64,000 bases of DNA from Strongylocentrotus droebachiensis (GCA_035222895.1 JAVYIG010000091.1:558001-622000), one strand, 5' to 3'; positions 1 to 12,762 are shown, counted from the first letter of the stretch. Notes: generated by a model not told the origin, from the letters alone. Numbers and translations are program-made.

Positions 1-53
1 TCAATCATGCGTGAGTACAAGTGGAATTTTAGTTCAAGCATAAATTAGTTCTG

Positions 54-407
54 TCGCAGAGTCACAATATGTTGCAGAAGAATCGTGCAACAGATTTTGT
101 CAAAAAGTGTTATTAATTCATTCTAAGTCTTTCTCTCTTTTTCATCGAAAAGATCACGCTTGTACCGTCGAGTGCTTAATTTAATCCTCACAAATACAGT
201 ATATACATGTATCCGTTGTTTCATGTATAGAGGCATTATAGCATCTACGTTTTCAAATACCCCGTAGGAATTTTGCTACTGTTACAAAATGCTGTAGACG
301 GAAAACAAAAGCACTGGACGCATTACATTTCCATGCAAGATATATTATGTAGACCCAAAGGAAATTCCATCGCTAAGTCACAAAGTGTTGCAGAAGAATC
401 GTGCAAC
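54..407. repeat. Spaced direct repeat pair
   Basis: A block at 54-91 recurs at 370-407. The core, starting AGTCACAA and ending GAATCGTGCAAC, matches at all but a couple of positions over about 32 bases, with related flanks (TCGC before each). The copies lie 316 bp apart in the same orientation. The 280 bp between them is AT-rich and shows no further repetition. This could be the remnant of a target duplication, a degenerate tandem repeat or the ends of an old retroelement. No family is recognised. Confidence 0.6.
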
Positions 408-1267
408 TAAAAGCAGCAATGCGACTTTAAGATGCTCAAGGGATTCGGTACGTAAGAGCATGAGAGTGTATAGTATCCCAGCAAAACAACGAATGGAATA
501 AGAATAAAAAATAAGAGGATGAAGAAAAGAAGACTCTCAGGAATAAAAGCTAAATGGATTGGTGGAGGTAATAGAAGGAAACGAGTAGAATATAGCGATG
601 GGCCATATTCGTATTATGCTTGATTTATATTTTAGTACCAGCCATTTTATTCTACTCCTTATATTTTCTCTACAGTCGTTACTGAAGAAGGAGAATGCGA
701 TGCAGTATTTGGAGTATGGATTTTGATGGTTTAAGTGAATGCAGTTAAGGGTTTTCCTTTTCAGATGACATAAAGTGGTTTCATCGTTACTGATCATTTT
801 CTCTTTTAGAAATGGGTAGTTTATACGTTCTAAACGGTTTACGTCGTTTTTACATCATTGTCTCCGCCGATTAATGTCACATCGTGCAGCATTTCCACCC
901 CCCTCTCTCTCTCTCTCTCTGTCCATCTCCTTCTTTTTCATAGATATATCCTTTTTGTTCGTTTGTTATTTTGCATCGTATTAGGATATGGACTCTTCGA
1001 ACATTCTGAGCTAACTTTTATCATTTTTCTTTCTTTTTCATCTCTGGCTCAACCCTCTTCTCTCCCTTAAATCCTCCATCACCTTTCCTCCCTTCATTCT
1101 CTCTCTCTCTTTGTATTATCAATTTACCCCTCTCTGCCCCCTTCTCTCTCTTTACCCCTCTTTCCATTTTTCTCTTTTTTTCTTCTCTCTATAATTATCT
1201 CTGGTTTACCTTTTGATATGAAATGCACCTATCTCAAACTATATGTTCAATATAAACGTTATAAAAT
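408..1267. other. AT-rich non-coding block with short CT tracts
   Basis: No gene, RNA or element is visible. A (CT)n tract lies at 903-920 and pyrimidine-rich sequence at about 1070-1190. The short open frames at 537-797 and 858-1070 are low-complexity and match nothing I recognise. Confidence 0.5.
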
Positions 1268-1419
1268 GGGGCCTGTTTCATAAAACTTGCTATCAATAAC
1301 AAGTTACAATAACAGTTATATTAAAGCTACTGAAACCGTTGCATTTGATTGGCTGAGAGCAAGTTTGTCATAGAAATTTAGCATTTGTGATTGATAACAA
1401 GTTTTATAAAACAGGGTCG
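1268..1419. mobile_element. Short MITE with GGGCCTGTTT-type ends
   Basis: The left end GGGCCTGTTTCATAAAACTT and the right end read on the other strand (GACCCTGTTTTATAAAACTT) are inverted repeats that extend a further 7 or so bases. They enclose about 100 bp with no coding capacity. Length, terminal inverted repeats and AT-rich core fit a miniature inverted-repeat transposable element. Ends of this type are widespread in marine invertebrate genomes as I recall them. The target-site duplication is not clear, so the superfamily is left open. Confidence 0.65.
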
Positions 1420-3285
1420 AGGATGGAACGAAAATAGTAATGTTTTTTTTCGCATTCATTGCATTTCTTCTAAGATGTCCTTTATCCTTTAAAATTTGGG
1501 GTCATGTGTAAATTTGAAGTGGATATCTAGAGTGTTATTTCCGCATGAATTACAATGCTATAGGTATTAGAACAGTTAGTATTGCTTGTTTTCTGACATT
1601 TATGACAAACATTGGAGGAGATTTTCTTCTTCGCACGAAGCCAAATTCAATGGAGTGTTATAATGGAATAATTAAAGTAAATATGAATTATGTTTACATC
1701 TTATCAAGATGATGCTCCAGCTAAGACAAGGTTAACGAACACCAAGCGAGAAGACACTTTCCCCAAAACTCGTCTCAAAATAGAGCTCCACAATTTTGTT
1801 CGTTCTAGGTGCAAGCTAGCAGGCACTTTGAAGTACCGCCTCTCTAACACTCGAAACCACAAAAGCCAACCTCTAGTCCCACTCATTTAAAATGATTACG
1901 GTTGCGTGTAATAAGATGTAATAGTCCCTTTCTGCTTCTAATCAGCGGCTTATTGTCTCACAGTGTCTGTGTATGAGAATGGACCTACGAAAGAAAGAAC
2001 TTTGTTGTCGCTCCGGTGTTTTCGGCGGCGGGGTCTTTGGATCTGGCGGGTTAAGAGGAGGCTCGCTTTAAGCACATCACTTCTTGAGCTTGTTACACCT
2101 GAATAGCTACCCCACTGTGAGGGTAATTGATGAACTATTATCGCCCCAGCGTGGTCTCTTCCCTTCTACCAGTTGTCAACGCTAGCTTGTCAAGCCCAAT
2201 CAGGGGCTATTGTTCGGAGCCATCAAATGAAGGGACAAACTCCTCCCAAGTTATAGCCCAAACAATCCGCCCCGACTATCGGATGGTATGTAGGTTATTG
2301 TTGTTCGCTCCCTGCCGTGACGTATAATTCTCAACAGCGTTTAAATATCGATAACGCGTGTCGAACCAGGCTTAGGAATCGATTTGCTAGATCAATATTT
2401 TAACACTATTTTTTCTGCCCCAGTCTTGAACTACAACATTGGCGATAAATAGCTGAATGTACTATGTTCTGAATGAGCGGTTAGCTACATTTTATTCTTC
2501 AAGGTATTGACGAAATGCAGTAAATATAACTAAGTATTCGTTGAATTAAAGACATACACTCTTCAAGAAAGAAGAATTACATGATTCATAATCAACCAAT
2601 TTGGTGATGAATTTTTATTAGAAAAGAAGCAGTTATGCTTATGCAATGGAAATAAATAAATTGAAAATGAAGACGATATGTGGACAAAAAAGTATTATAA
2701 CGATAAAAACGTTTTTGTATGAGATTAATAAATATGAAATAATAATTGATATGGAAACATCATCATTTAAACAATGCTAAACCATGACAGAAATCTATTG
2801 ATAATGGAGAATATTCCCTTGCTCAATTTTGGGTTTACTACAAAACTCTTCTGATTTGAAATCAAGATACTTGAATTATCTAAGCTGAAATTAAAATCAT
2901 AATAATCATACATATTTTAAACACACACAAGTCATATACATATATTTCTGTATGTAATAATCAATGTAAAAGTGGAAACGATAGGCCTATAAGTTAAAGA
3001 AATATATGAACAGCATCTATCATTCTGTCGTAGACGAGGCCCGAGGCTGTTACAGCGGGCCAAGACCTAAAGCGATCCTAGATCTAAACTGGGCCAACCA
3101 GGATAGCCAGTAGCTATGATCTTAGTCCCCCATATAGCTTTTTGACAGACGTCTATAGCCTTTGTTAAAACACCGCATACAAAGGCCAGATTATAGACCC
3201 AACTCATAGTTTGAGCGAATTTGTAGACCTAAACGTGTTTGTTCGTACTTTTCTCCGGTGTAACTCCTGTTTTTTTGGTCATTCT

Positions 3286-3291
<6 letters not shown>
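1420..3291. other. Non-coding block, no recognised gene
   Basis: It contains a somewhat GC-richer patch (about 1990-2300) with short ORFs at 1690-1890 and 2127-2327 that show no recognisable domain, and another patch at 3030-3120. TAGGCCTA occurs at 2982-2989. Nothing here supports a gene call. Confidence 0.45.
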
Positions 3292-3316
<25 letters not shown>

Positions 3317-3326
3317 CTTCCTTTCT
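3292..3326 (+). repeat. (TTTC)n microsatellite
   Basis: About eight tandem TTTC units in pyrimidine-rich surroundings. A purine-rich AAAG/AAAAG stretch follows at 3517-3541, so the two can pair as an imperfect hairpin. Confidence 0.85.
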
Positions 3327-5788
3327 TAATTTCTTTCCGCCGTCTTCTTCTTTTCACTCTTTCTTTTGGTAAAACACACAACAAAACGAGGTATGTGATG
3401 CCTAGCCCTGGATGTCTTGTTTTTCCTCAGCGCTGGTTCTCTGTTTGCCTAAGTTCTCACCGCCTGTCTGTCAGGCTTTAAGCTTCACGAAATGTGTGGT
3501 TTTGCTGGAAGCGTGAAGAAAGAAAGCAAAAAGAAAGAAAAAGTTATAGCCTCTTTTTCTTCACCTTCAGTGCCTGTGGTAATTTGTTCGAAAGTTGAAA
3601 AGTTTACTTTGGTATAGTTAGTGTACAAAGAGCAAAATTATATGTAAACAGTCTCGGAAAGTGAACAGTTAAGAAACGTTTAACGAAGGTTAGGAATTAT
3701 CCCTCTCGCTGTTGTTCTGATAAATGTTAGTCGATGATAAGTTATGGACACAAGATTGTATTCAGAGGAAGTAAAATAGTTGACACTGACAGACATAGAC
3801 GGCGTATCTATGGTAAAAGTGGCCATAGTGATTATCAACTTATTAACAAGAAATTTTCGATAAGAAAGAGTAATGAATAAATATATTTTCATTTATTTTT
3901 CACTTAATCATATGTTTTTTATTAACAAAGTAGACGATTTTCATGCGTTTGTAATCAAACGACATATTTATAATAAATTTGTTACCTTCTGGGCGAGTAT
4001 TTACAAGAGGAACAATATACACCTGATATGACAGTTTGTATTGTTTGTTTCACATATATTATTTAATAAATATCTTTGTTAAGAACAAGATAAAGAAGAT
4101 GAATAAGAATCAATCATGTTAATTTAATATGATAAATTATAGTACAAAAGTAATATAATTTGTTTTATATGTTACTTTATTTTTACGTGAGCGGTGATTA
4201 AACTCAGATATAATCAATATATGACATATAAGTGCAATTTGAAATGAACGTGTTATAACAAAATAGTTTTAGAAATAATTAAAACGTATATACGCCCATA
4301 TAAATTGTCTCTAGTTATCAAAATTGTGTGCTGTATAGTTCGTGAACATTACGTACATTTACATGTATATGTAAAATAAAACCAATTTATATTGATATTG
4401 GATTTTTTCAATTATTTCTTATTATTCTCTGCTTTTCTGCTTTTCTGTTCATATTTATCAATTTCTTCTCCCATACGTACAGTAGTTTGTATAATCACAG
4501 TCGATATAAAGTAATTTGTAGGGATAGACATAATTGTTCTCCGAAAACCTTCAAGTGTTGCTTTCTACATGGACAGTATACACTTAATATATTTAATGTG
4601 AAGTAATGTGAAGTAACTTAGTATTCATCAACACAGAAAGTAGAACTGCCAATTTCCCATCGATTTATATCAAGGGTTCGATTTCTTTTTAAATACACGA
4701 ATTAGCTTTCTTTATTTGAGCACGAAACTGTCCACATTTCACACAAAATATTGCTTGTGGTAATTTTTCAATGTGTTTCTGAGTTAAATGTTATATTAAT
4801 ATCTGGTTATGAAGAAAACTTTGTAATTCTTTTTACTTTTCTTTTCATATTCCATGGAGGGGAGTACAAGCAAATGCTTTGGAGAAAGTAAAAAACAAGC
4901 ATGCATTGAGGCGGACATGTAGCTCGACCATGCAAAGCTCCATCAAAAGACGGCGTGCCTGTACAGCAAATATTGATTGCGTAACATTCGGAAGTCTTCG
5001 ACCATCGTCAACGACCCCAGCTTGGTAGTCCGTCAATATTGACCAACATCTTGGGTTTGATTAACATCTGGAAGTCAAGCATTGGATGACAATAACAACC
5101 CCCCTCAATGAGACAACAAAAACTCCTCCCCTCCCCTCCATCCAAAAGCGCTTTTGTGTAGAAATTCGTCCCATGAAATCTCCGACGATTAAAGGGCACT
5201 CTTTTTTTCAAGGTGATGAAAAGTAGCTTCTTTAAGAAATTAAAAAATCTGTTTGATACATAAGTGATATACTTATTCAAAATCGAATCTTTTGACAACG
5301 AGGGATATATGAATTAATGAAGAAAATTGTTTGAATTCGGTTGCTTAAGCTAGAAGACATTAATATAATTATTATGTGACAAAGGAAGATTAAAATGTGA
5401 AAAGATATATTTTTTACATATTGTAAAAGAAGGATGATAAGATCCTAACATTGAGAATACCAATAATTGAAAACCGATAATTGAATACAAATCACTGAAA
5501 ACCAATCTAATTTGAACAATTGCAACACTTAAAGCAGTACTGAATTTAAACCAAAATGGCATTTAGGAATGTAATTATGACTGAAGACATGTGCATGAAA
5601 GAGATCAGCGTGACACAAATTACATCCAGGAATTTTATAAAATAATTTTAGAAACATTACGCCAATCCTACGTTAATACACAAAAATTATTTGTTATAAA
5701 TCAACATTTTTTCCCTTCATAACGAGATGATGGACCTTAAACTCAGAGAAGAAGTGTGGATTGACTGAAACTTTGATCAGGGGCTAGC
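3327..5788. other. Long AT-rich block, no gene seen
   Basis: Very AT-rich and unstructured from 3600 to 4840. The region 4850-5300 is less AT-rich, and two minus-strand open frames (4845-5036, 5008-5298) cross it without recognisable domains. C-rich short runs lie near 5100-5150. Nothing beyond this is visible. Confidence 0.45.
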
Positions 5789-6643
5789 TATACACACTCA
5801 GAAAAATGGTGCAACTATGCACTTTTAGGGGTTCAAACCGATGCAACAATAGCAGCACCTTTAGGGGTTAAATCCTGCACCCTTTTTAAAGGTGCGATCC
5901 TGCACCCTTCAAAAGGGTGCCAAATTGAACCTTTTTGGGGAAATGTTAGTACCCTTTATGGTTCAATCCTGCACCTTTAGGGGTGCAAACCGATGCAACA
6001 ATAGCAGCACCTTTAGGGGTTAAATCCTGCACCCTTTAGGAGGGTGCCAGAATGCACCTTTTAGGAGACATGTTAGTACCCTTAATGGTTCAATCCTGCT
6101 CCTTTAGGGGTGCAAACCGATGCAATAGCAGCACCTTAAGAGGTTCAATCCTGCACCCTTTAAAAGGTGCAATCCTGCACCCATCATTGAGGAATACTCG
6201 TGACATTTGCTCGTACACAAATACGTATTAAACATGTATGATGTTTCTTGGTTAGTAATCATATAATCAATATATATATTGCTAAAACGTGAATGTAATT
6301 TATTGTAACATGATCAGACAAAATAATCTATTGGTTAATGATTGCCGAAGGAAAATACAAATCACAAAATTGATGTGCATTGTCATAATTTGATTAACAA
6401 ATAATATGATAAATGTATTTTTATGTGAACACGTGGAAAGTAATCATGAATATGCATGCAATATGCAAACTTTTATTTTGCACCTTTTTGGGTCGTTAGG
6501 GTTCATTTTTGTGGGAAGGGTGCAAAATCTTATATTGCACCCTATTTTGAACCCCTTTTCCTTCAAAAGGGTTCATTTTTATGAAAAGGGTGCAAACTCT
6601 TATTTTGCACCCTTTTTTGCACCCTTTTTTCTTAGAGTGTATA
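5789..6643. mobile_element. Non-autonomous DNA element with subterminal repeats
   Basis: The left end (TACACACTCAGAAAAATGG at 5791) and the complement of the right end (TATACACTCTAAGAAAAAA, ending 6643) form imperfect terminal inverted repeats. Next to them are GGTGCAA/TTGCACC motifs: the left arm is full of plus-strand TGCACC and GGGGTTCAA words, and the right arm (6470-6630) of TTTGCACCC and GGGTTCATTTTT words. The centre (6190-6460) is plain AT-rich DNA and no transposase is present. Flanks read TATA/TA on both sides, so a short TA-type target duplication is possible. Superfamily not assigned. Confidence 0.7.
5818..6183. repeat. Tandem 127-152 bp repeats inside the element
   Basis: The word GTTCAAACCG/GTGCAAACCG followed by ATGCAACAATAGCAGCACC occurs at 5831, 5983 and 6110, giving periods of 152 and 127 bp. 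Each copy is followed by a TAAATCCTGCACCC or TTCAATCCTGCACCC segment. The third copy lacks three bases (CAA) of the repeated word. The array lies entirely in the left arm of the 5789-6643 element. Confidence 0.75.
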
Positions 6644-8621
6644 TGAAAAAAATTTGCCGGAGGGCGGAGGTTCTATTTTGCAATCTTACGAGTATTTAGC
6701 TCACGCTGAGTCCTTTAAATACAGCTAAGAAGTTGTGTAAAGTGATTTGAAGTGCTTGTTATAGCTTACTTAACAAATTAACAGTTTCCATGTAAACGAA
6801 TGTGTGTTTTCAAGACGGGAGCTTACTGGACAGGATGAAAACCATTTCGTTCGGATTAAAATGACAGAAACTGAAATTTGCGACTCCTTTAGGTATTTAT
6901 TATGCTATTGTATTTTGTATACACTAATTATTCTAGGCATTCTTGCGACTATTAGCGATTACTGGACTTTCAAAAGCACATTGCTCAACAATGTGTTTGT
7001 TTACGCTAGCATTCTTTAGGTTCACCTTTTCCCATTAGAACATTAAGCTAAATAATTGAGAAATATTCGATCTATAGCATCAATGAATATAGTGCACTTT
7101 TATTGACAACTGTTAGTCATTTAGGTCAGTTGTAAAAGCAAGAGTCATAATGATTGGACCTGGAAATTTCGGATTCAAAATCACAACGCGAGTGTCATTT
7201 GAGCAAGATATTACTCCTCAATTACCTATGGTCCATCAGATAAGAGGTAAAACTGTATAGGTTTCTCGTCTACTCACCTGTAAGCAAATGTTTCATTTGA
7301 ACTTCTCATCTAATAAAACAAAAACAGACAGCCATACTGCGCTACATTTCGCTTAATTGCACAATACATTTTGAACAAAATATATGTGTACGCGAGAAAT
7401 GCCGACTTAATCATCTCTACAAAATGCGATTGTCAACATCGTACATCAGAATTGAGAATGTTCAAATATAGATAACAACAAGAACGACATGATAAGTAAA
7501 CTACATTAGGCATGATGCTTACTAAAACAACGCGATTGAGGTTAATTCCCTGATACACGGTTTGATTTAAGGTCAATTCATGGACAGCAAATAAGAAGAT
7601 CAATTCATTGTCTAATAAATAAATTCGGACCATTTGAAACACGACAGGAATTGAGCAACTTTTGCTTTTGGTGAATTAATATTTGATACCTCAAATAAGA
7701 CAGTGTAATTCTTGCAGATGAATAAGGGGCAAATGCTCTCACGATTATAGACTTCTTGGTCGTCGGTGTTGTTCTTTGATCGCAATTCTGAATTTCAGCT
7801 GTGTGTCAAACAAAAGAGTTAACAGAATATTTGGGTCAAGTAAAGAATATTTGGAAAATGTAGTCAATTAGACGGAACAAAAGGAAATTAGTTACGAATT
7901 TGATAAAATAGAACATTGCTCAACGAGGTGTATTCGATGACCAATGCAGAAGGGTAGACCATTTGACACACTACGGTCATTTGAAGAATATAACTCTTGG
8001 CTATTCTACATTTGCAAGATCGAAAATCGAACCATCTATTTATGCAGATGATTGTAAGTGCGAATACAACCTAGTTTTCGACTGCCTTCGAAACTGGCCA
8101 GGAGAATTCTCGCTAAATAGTGTGATATTTTCTGATAATGCGTGTCATGGCGTTCTGGAATTAGAGCACTGACCATGTGTTTGGTTGCGTATTAAAGAGA
8201 AAAAACCGGGATACTGGGTCAAGCAAAAAAGCAATAGTTAAATGAAATATTGAAAGAAAGTTGGTGTCAAAAAAAAAAAATCAAAAAAAAAATCGGCTTA
8301 TCGCAGTTTTTTTAGCTAAACCCAGAAGCTAAAATTTTAAGCAGGGAAATGCAGGCCTCCACCGGCAAGGCGAGCGGTGGTCAGCGCGGCTGTAGGCTGA
8401 TTGGACAGCAACAAGGCCTACTGGAGTACTATAGCTCCCGGGCTGAGTCCGGTGTAGCGGTAACCTGAAAGGGTACCCTACACACATCGAAAGATAAGGG
8501 TAAAGGTCCGTTTAAGTGCTAGATTAGACGCCAAACAATCATTTCTCAAGCGGATTTAGGTGAGATAAATACACTATACAAGTGCCAGGAGAGAGGAGGG
8601 TAGCGTAGAGTCAAGGAGGGA
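6644..8621. other. Non-coding block with A-rich run and GC patch
   Basis: AT-rich sequence without a recognised gene. Two short A-runs sit at 8269-8291. A GC-rich patch of unknown nature spans about 8340-8480. A 69-codon frame at 7963-8172 contains the tetrapeptide YADD but no other reverse-transcriptase motif. Confidence 0.45.
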
Positions 8622-8903
8622 ACGAGAGAGAGAGAGAGGGGGGAGAGAGAGAGAGAGATGGAGAGAGAGAGAGAGAGAGAGACACACACACACACACACA
8701 CACAGACACAGATACAGAGAGAGAGAGAGAGAGAGATAGATAAATAAATATAAAGAAAGAGAGGGAGAGAGACAGACAGACTGATAGAGAGAAGAGACAG
8801 AGGAGTCATACAGAAAGATAGAGGGGGTAGAGATACAAAGACAGACACAGACAGAGAGCAGAGACATTAGGAATGAGAGAGAGAGAGAGAGAGAGAGATC
8901 TCT
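8622..8903 (+). repeat. Compound (GA)n-(CA)n-(GA)n microsatellite
   Basis: GA dinucleotides from 8624 to 8682, then CA to about 8704, then interrupted GA with GATA/AAAT units to 8790, and pure GA again at 8875-8897. The serine/leucine-rich open frames on the minus strand are products of this repeat. Confidence 0.92.
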
Positions 8904-9435
8904 CAAGGGCCTGACACGCGTGTGTCCTCTTCTCAGACATACTTTGAAGATTATCACACAGAAAAAAGGAGGGAAATGCGGCTTTACAAAATGGTAACTG
9001 TTCCATTTCAGATCTTATCATACGCCTGACTTGATGACCGTCTCTACTTTAAGAGATTGTTGCTGCTTCTCAAGAGAGTTAAGCCTTGATAAATACCCCT
9101 GATTAGACGACAATCGGGTTACAATTCTACGCTTTAATGCCGAATCATATCAGTTTCATTTTGAGGAACCGTTTTCTTCTTTTTAACATGACTTTGTGTG
9201 AGGCAGTCCCATTTTAATTCTTGTATAAAGTTTTTAAGTTTCACTCATAATACCGGACAACTAAAATCTTACATCTGATTAGTGCAAATGTTTGCTTTCA
9301 TTAACTGCAACTGTCAAACAAAAATCATGTATAAACTATAGAAATAAAACAAATCTTCAATTAGCTATGAATTTGTGGTGATGCGATGTGAAGTTTTTAA
9401 ATCAAATAAAATTGTGTGTAGAGCCTATATAAATG
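8904..9435. other. Non-coding block, nothing recognised
   Basis: Ordinary AT-rich sequence with no inverted repeat or coding signal that I can see. Confidence 0.4.
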
Positions 9436-9614
9436 ATGTGCGTGTGTGTGCGCGCGTGTGCGTGTGTGTGCGTACGTACATGTGCTTGGTTGTGCGGTGG
9501 TTATGTATGCGTGCGGGTGCTTGCGTGCGCGTGCGTTGTGTTTGCGGCGGGTATGTGTGCGTGCGTGTTTGTGCGTGTACTTTGGTTTGCGCGTGTGCGT
9601 GTGTGTGTGTGTAC
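9436..9614 (+). repeat. Degenerate (TG)n / TGCG array
   Basis: Alternating purine-pyrimidine sequence made of TGTG, TGCG and CGCG words over about 180 bp, interrupted near 9500 and 9545. Such tracts can adopt Z-DNA. The cysteine/valine-rich frames in both directions are repeat artefacts. Confidence 0.9.
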
Positions 9615-10610
9615 GTCTGCATGAATTTGCTTGGCCTTATCAAGATACTAACTACATGGTTATTTCAATACCATTTTCATGATATTATTTTTCATATCTA
9701 ATATAAATTTGGGAAACAGTTTTGTCCATAAACTTTGATACTACAGACTTATTCTTTTCTTCACATAATCATGACAAATTTCTTCCGATCGGTATTAACA
9801 ATACATCAACAGCTTCGTGACAGTTTGATTACCAATCACGTCCTATTTCGGATGCAAACGATCATTTCGAATCCTCTTAATTAGGTTTGGACCATCCAAT
9901 CATCTTTCTGTCAGCTTTCGTCAGCTATGCATCAAAATTCCTTGGCAGAGATAATGATTTACATTTCGCTAGTTGTGCGATGTCTGAACTCCAATTTACT
10001 TCATATCATCTTCTAAACTTCCACATCTGTTAAACAGTTATGTCGCTTGCTCGGGATGGATTCGCTTATCGAAGATTACACCACACAGAAGATGCCTTTG
10101 TCCCCAGCTCCATCTTCCAAACATCGAGAAACACACGAAGAGTGATTTCCAAAGGAAAATGAGAAAAATATTGTCTCGTTTAATCCAGTTTAGTTTCACA
10201 TATATTTCTTAATCTATATCCACCTCTCAGCATAAGGATGTCATTTCATTTAGGCCATCTTGAATGCATCATACATAATTCTGCTCGTTAACAGTTCGCC
10301 TTTTACGATGATAACTGAAGAACATGGATAGTTTGAACTTCGAAGTTAATGATATATGGAAGTTGTGAAGATGTATGGATTTTAAAGGGGTAAATATTCC
10401 ATTTGAATATACTTTTTTTTAATCATTTATCATAAAACATATTTTCCAACAAATGACATTTAATCATATTGATAACAATTGCATTGTGTCTAGCGGCTTT
10501 CCCCCGCGGAATCAAAGCGCTGATACAGTTATCAATCAGAAGAGCTACCCTAGTTAGTAAAGCGCTCAAGAATTGAAGGAATATCTTAATACCTGGTAGC
10601 CATATACTGC
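9615..10610. other. Non-coding block, nothing recognised
   Basis: AT-rich at 9700-10480. The part from 10480 (CTAGCGGCTTTCCCCCGCGG) into the SINE-like pieces at 10611 may belong to the same retroposon, but the boundary cannot be set by eye. Confidence 0.4.
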
Positions 10611-10735
10611 ACCTGGGTGGAGAATGGCATGTATATTGCCTTGCCGAAGGAAGTTTATGGCATGGTAAGTATTCAAATCCTGGATCATGTGGTCCTGTCC
10701 ACTAGCTTATCAACCAGAGACCACGAAACCTCCAT
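10611..10735 (-). mobile_element. SINE-like fragment, minus strand
   Basis: Begins with CACCTGGGTGGAGAATGGC, which recurs in slightly different form at 54487 (CACCTGGGTGGAGAGTGGC), followed in both by GATT/TATTG...CTTGCC and a tRNA B-box-like word on the minus strand (here the degenerate ATTCAAATCC). I recall this arrangement in echinoid interspersed repeats. It is diverged and the ends are uncertain. Confidence 0.45.
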
Positions 10736-10754
10736 ATTATTAAAAGAATATTGG

Positions 10755-10905
10755 TGCAGCCTTGTGAAGGGGTCATACTCCTGCCATCAACCACGAGGTC
10801 GTGAGCTCGAACCTCAGCCCAGTGGGTAAGCACGTACATAATGCACTGTATCTATAGTTGCCCCTCTTGACACAGGTGTAGAATCTAGATATCTGTTAGA
10901 AACAT
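10755..10905 (+). mobile_element. tRNA-derived SINE-like fragment, plus strand
   Basis: GTCGTGAGCTCGAACCTCAG at 10799-10818 has a tRNA T-arm/B-box shape, and GCAGCCTTGTGAAGGGGTCA upstream sits where an A-box would be. The sequence after it (GGTAAGCACG, CACAGGTGTAGAAT) looks like a SINE body. No functional tRNA fold is possible. It lies head to head with the minus-strand fragment at 10611, which suggests two insertions at one place. Confidence 0.4.
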
Positions 10906-12625
10906 TTTTCTTTAATCCTTGTTTTGAGCGATATTATTTGGCTGCTCAGTCAAAGCAAAAGTAATATTTCCAAAAGTGGACGAGACTTTTATTCTCACCT
11001 TCTCTTGACATAAACTTAATACATCTTTTTTCAGCCTATAAACAATTCTTAAATGTATGTGAATTATGCAGGTCCATGCACGGATAATTTTATCAACCCC
11101 TGACGAGGCACTTCAGGAGTATAGTTGACCACGGCCATAATCGAATCCAGTCTTGTCAGGGTTCGGTCTTTTTGCCGTGTATGAATAAATATAAATAAAT
11201 TAATAAATACACATTTAACCTTATAATAATATTTATCAGTGATCCATAACAATTCGAAAATGCAGTGAAAGTTCCTCATTTTAACCAATCACCATTTGAG
11301 ATCTTCTTTTCGCGTACGGTCCATATTTTAAATTAGGTGTTATACATCGACAGCGAAATACCCATCATTAATCAGGTGTTTTTTTTATATACGTGTATTT
11401 AATGAAGACGAATTTCCATTTAATAAGATAGTTACCCCAAATAAATGATTCATTATTTCACAGACCGAAATGGGGACGAGAGGCGTATTATCTATCTATT
11501 TTATGACTTAACTTGGACGGATCCTCTGGTCAAAATGACAAGGCAATTTCCCCTTTCAATGCATGTAATTATGAGACCAATGAAGATGTAATCACGCCAT
11601 TAAAAACGAAACAAAGCTTCTCTCCATCAGGTTGACGTTCATTCAAGTGACACCCTTTATCATGATTATACAAATTTAGATAGATAGCGTAATTTGCCCA
11701 TTACAAAATAATCAGACGAAATTGTATACATTACATACTGACGAATTACATCGAAATCAGTACACGAGCCCGATATATCATTGGCGTAAAAACGTACAAA
11801 TTAAAGTTGTCGATTCACTTCATTTAGAAGAAGAAAAAAACAGACACCGTTTTTTTTTAATCAAACGGATGCCTGTGCTAAGTAAACTTTTTTTATAAAT
11901 CTAGATGAGAGGAAGCTGAATGGGCATAAAGATGATGATGTTAATGGTGAAAACGAGGAAAGGACAACGGGGATGGAGGATTGAGGAGCGTAATGAGTTC
12001 GGAGCACTTTTTAAAACCGGAACTGGGAGCAGGGATGGGGCCCTTTTTCAGCTTCCTTTTTGTTTTGACGGTGAGAGAGGAAGAGCCTTGAAAGCGATAC
12101 GCTTAATGAGTGGGAGCGAAGTCCTCGATCTTTTCTTGTTAATGGACGAGTTAACGCAGTAGCGAGCTGTGTAAAAGAGGGTTCATGTTGAAGGTTTATG
12201 TTGAAGGAGGGAGAATATAGGATTTTAAAGTTTAAACTGGAAATGATTTGTGACTGATCGGTTCACCTCTTAATATTTTTTTCAAAATTATAGCTCATTT
12301 TATCGTAAGACGGGGAGATGGGAGAGAAGGATAGCAGGAAGGAGACACTGAGAAAAATAGGGTAGGCAAGGACACAGGATCTTCTTTTATAGGGGTATGA
12401 TTCTGTTGTTTTTTTGCATGTATTTATGCCAATGTTCTTTTAACACAACGCCGAATCATGTTATCTACAGTAGATCTTAAAGAAGCATACACGGGTGGTA
12501 GAATAAACCTAAAAACAGGCAAACCAACGGAAGATTACGTCTCGGAAAGAAGAAAACAAAGATTAAAATAAACTTGTATTGCAATAACATGACTATTGCA
12601 ATAGTAGATAGCCATGCTTTGTGGT
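10906..12625. other. Non-coding block, no gene seen
   Basis: AT-rich with an 80-codon frame at 11920-12162 (basic N-terminal half, no recognised domain). No element ends were found. Confidence 0.4.
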
Positions 12626-12762
12626 AATGGTCATGGTGGTGGTGGTGGTGGTGGTGGTGGTGGTGGTGGCGACGGCAGCGGTGGTGGTGGTGGTGGTGGT
12701 GGTGGTGGTGGTGGTGGTGGTGGTGGTGATGGTGATTGTGTTGATGGTGGTAATGGTGGCTG
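12626..12762 (+). repeat. (GGT)n microsatellite
   Basis: Two long GGT runs separated by CGACGGCAGC at 12670-12680, then GGTGAT variants. The poly-glycine frame is a by-product. Confidence 0.93.

Noticed and set aside
7963..8172. 69-codon frame with the reverse-transcriptase-like tetrapeptide YADD
   Set aside because: Only four residues match. The flanking positions and the other RT motifs are absent, and both sides are plain AT-rich DNA.
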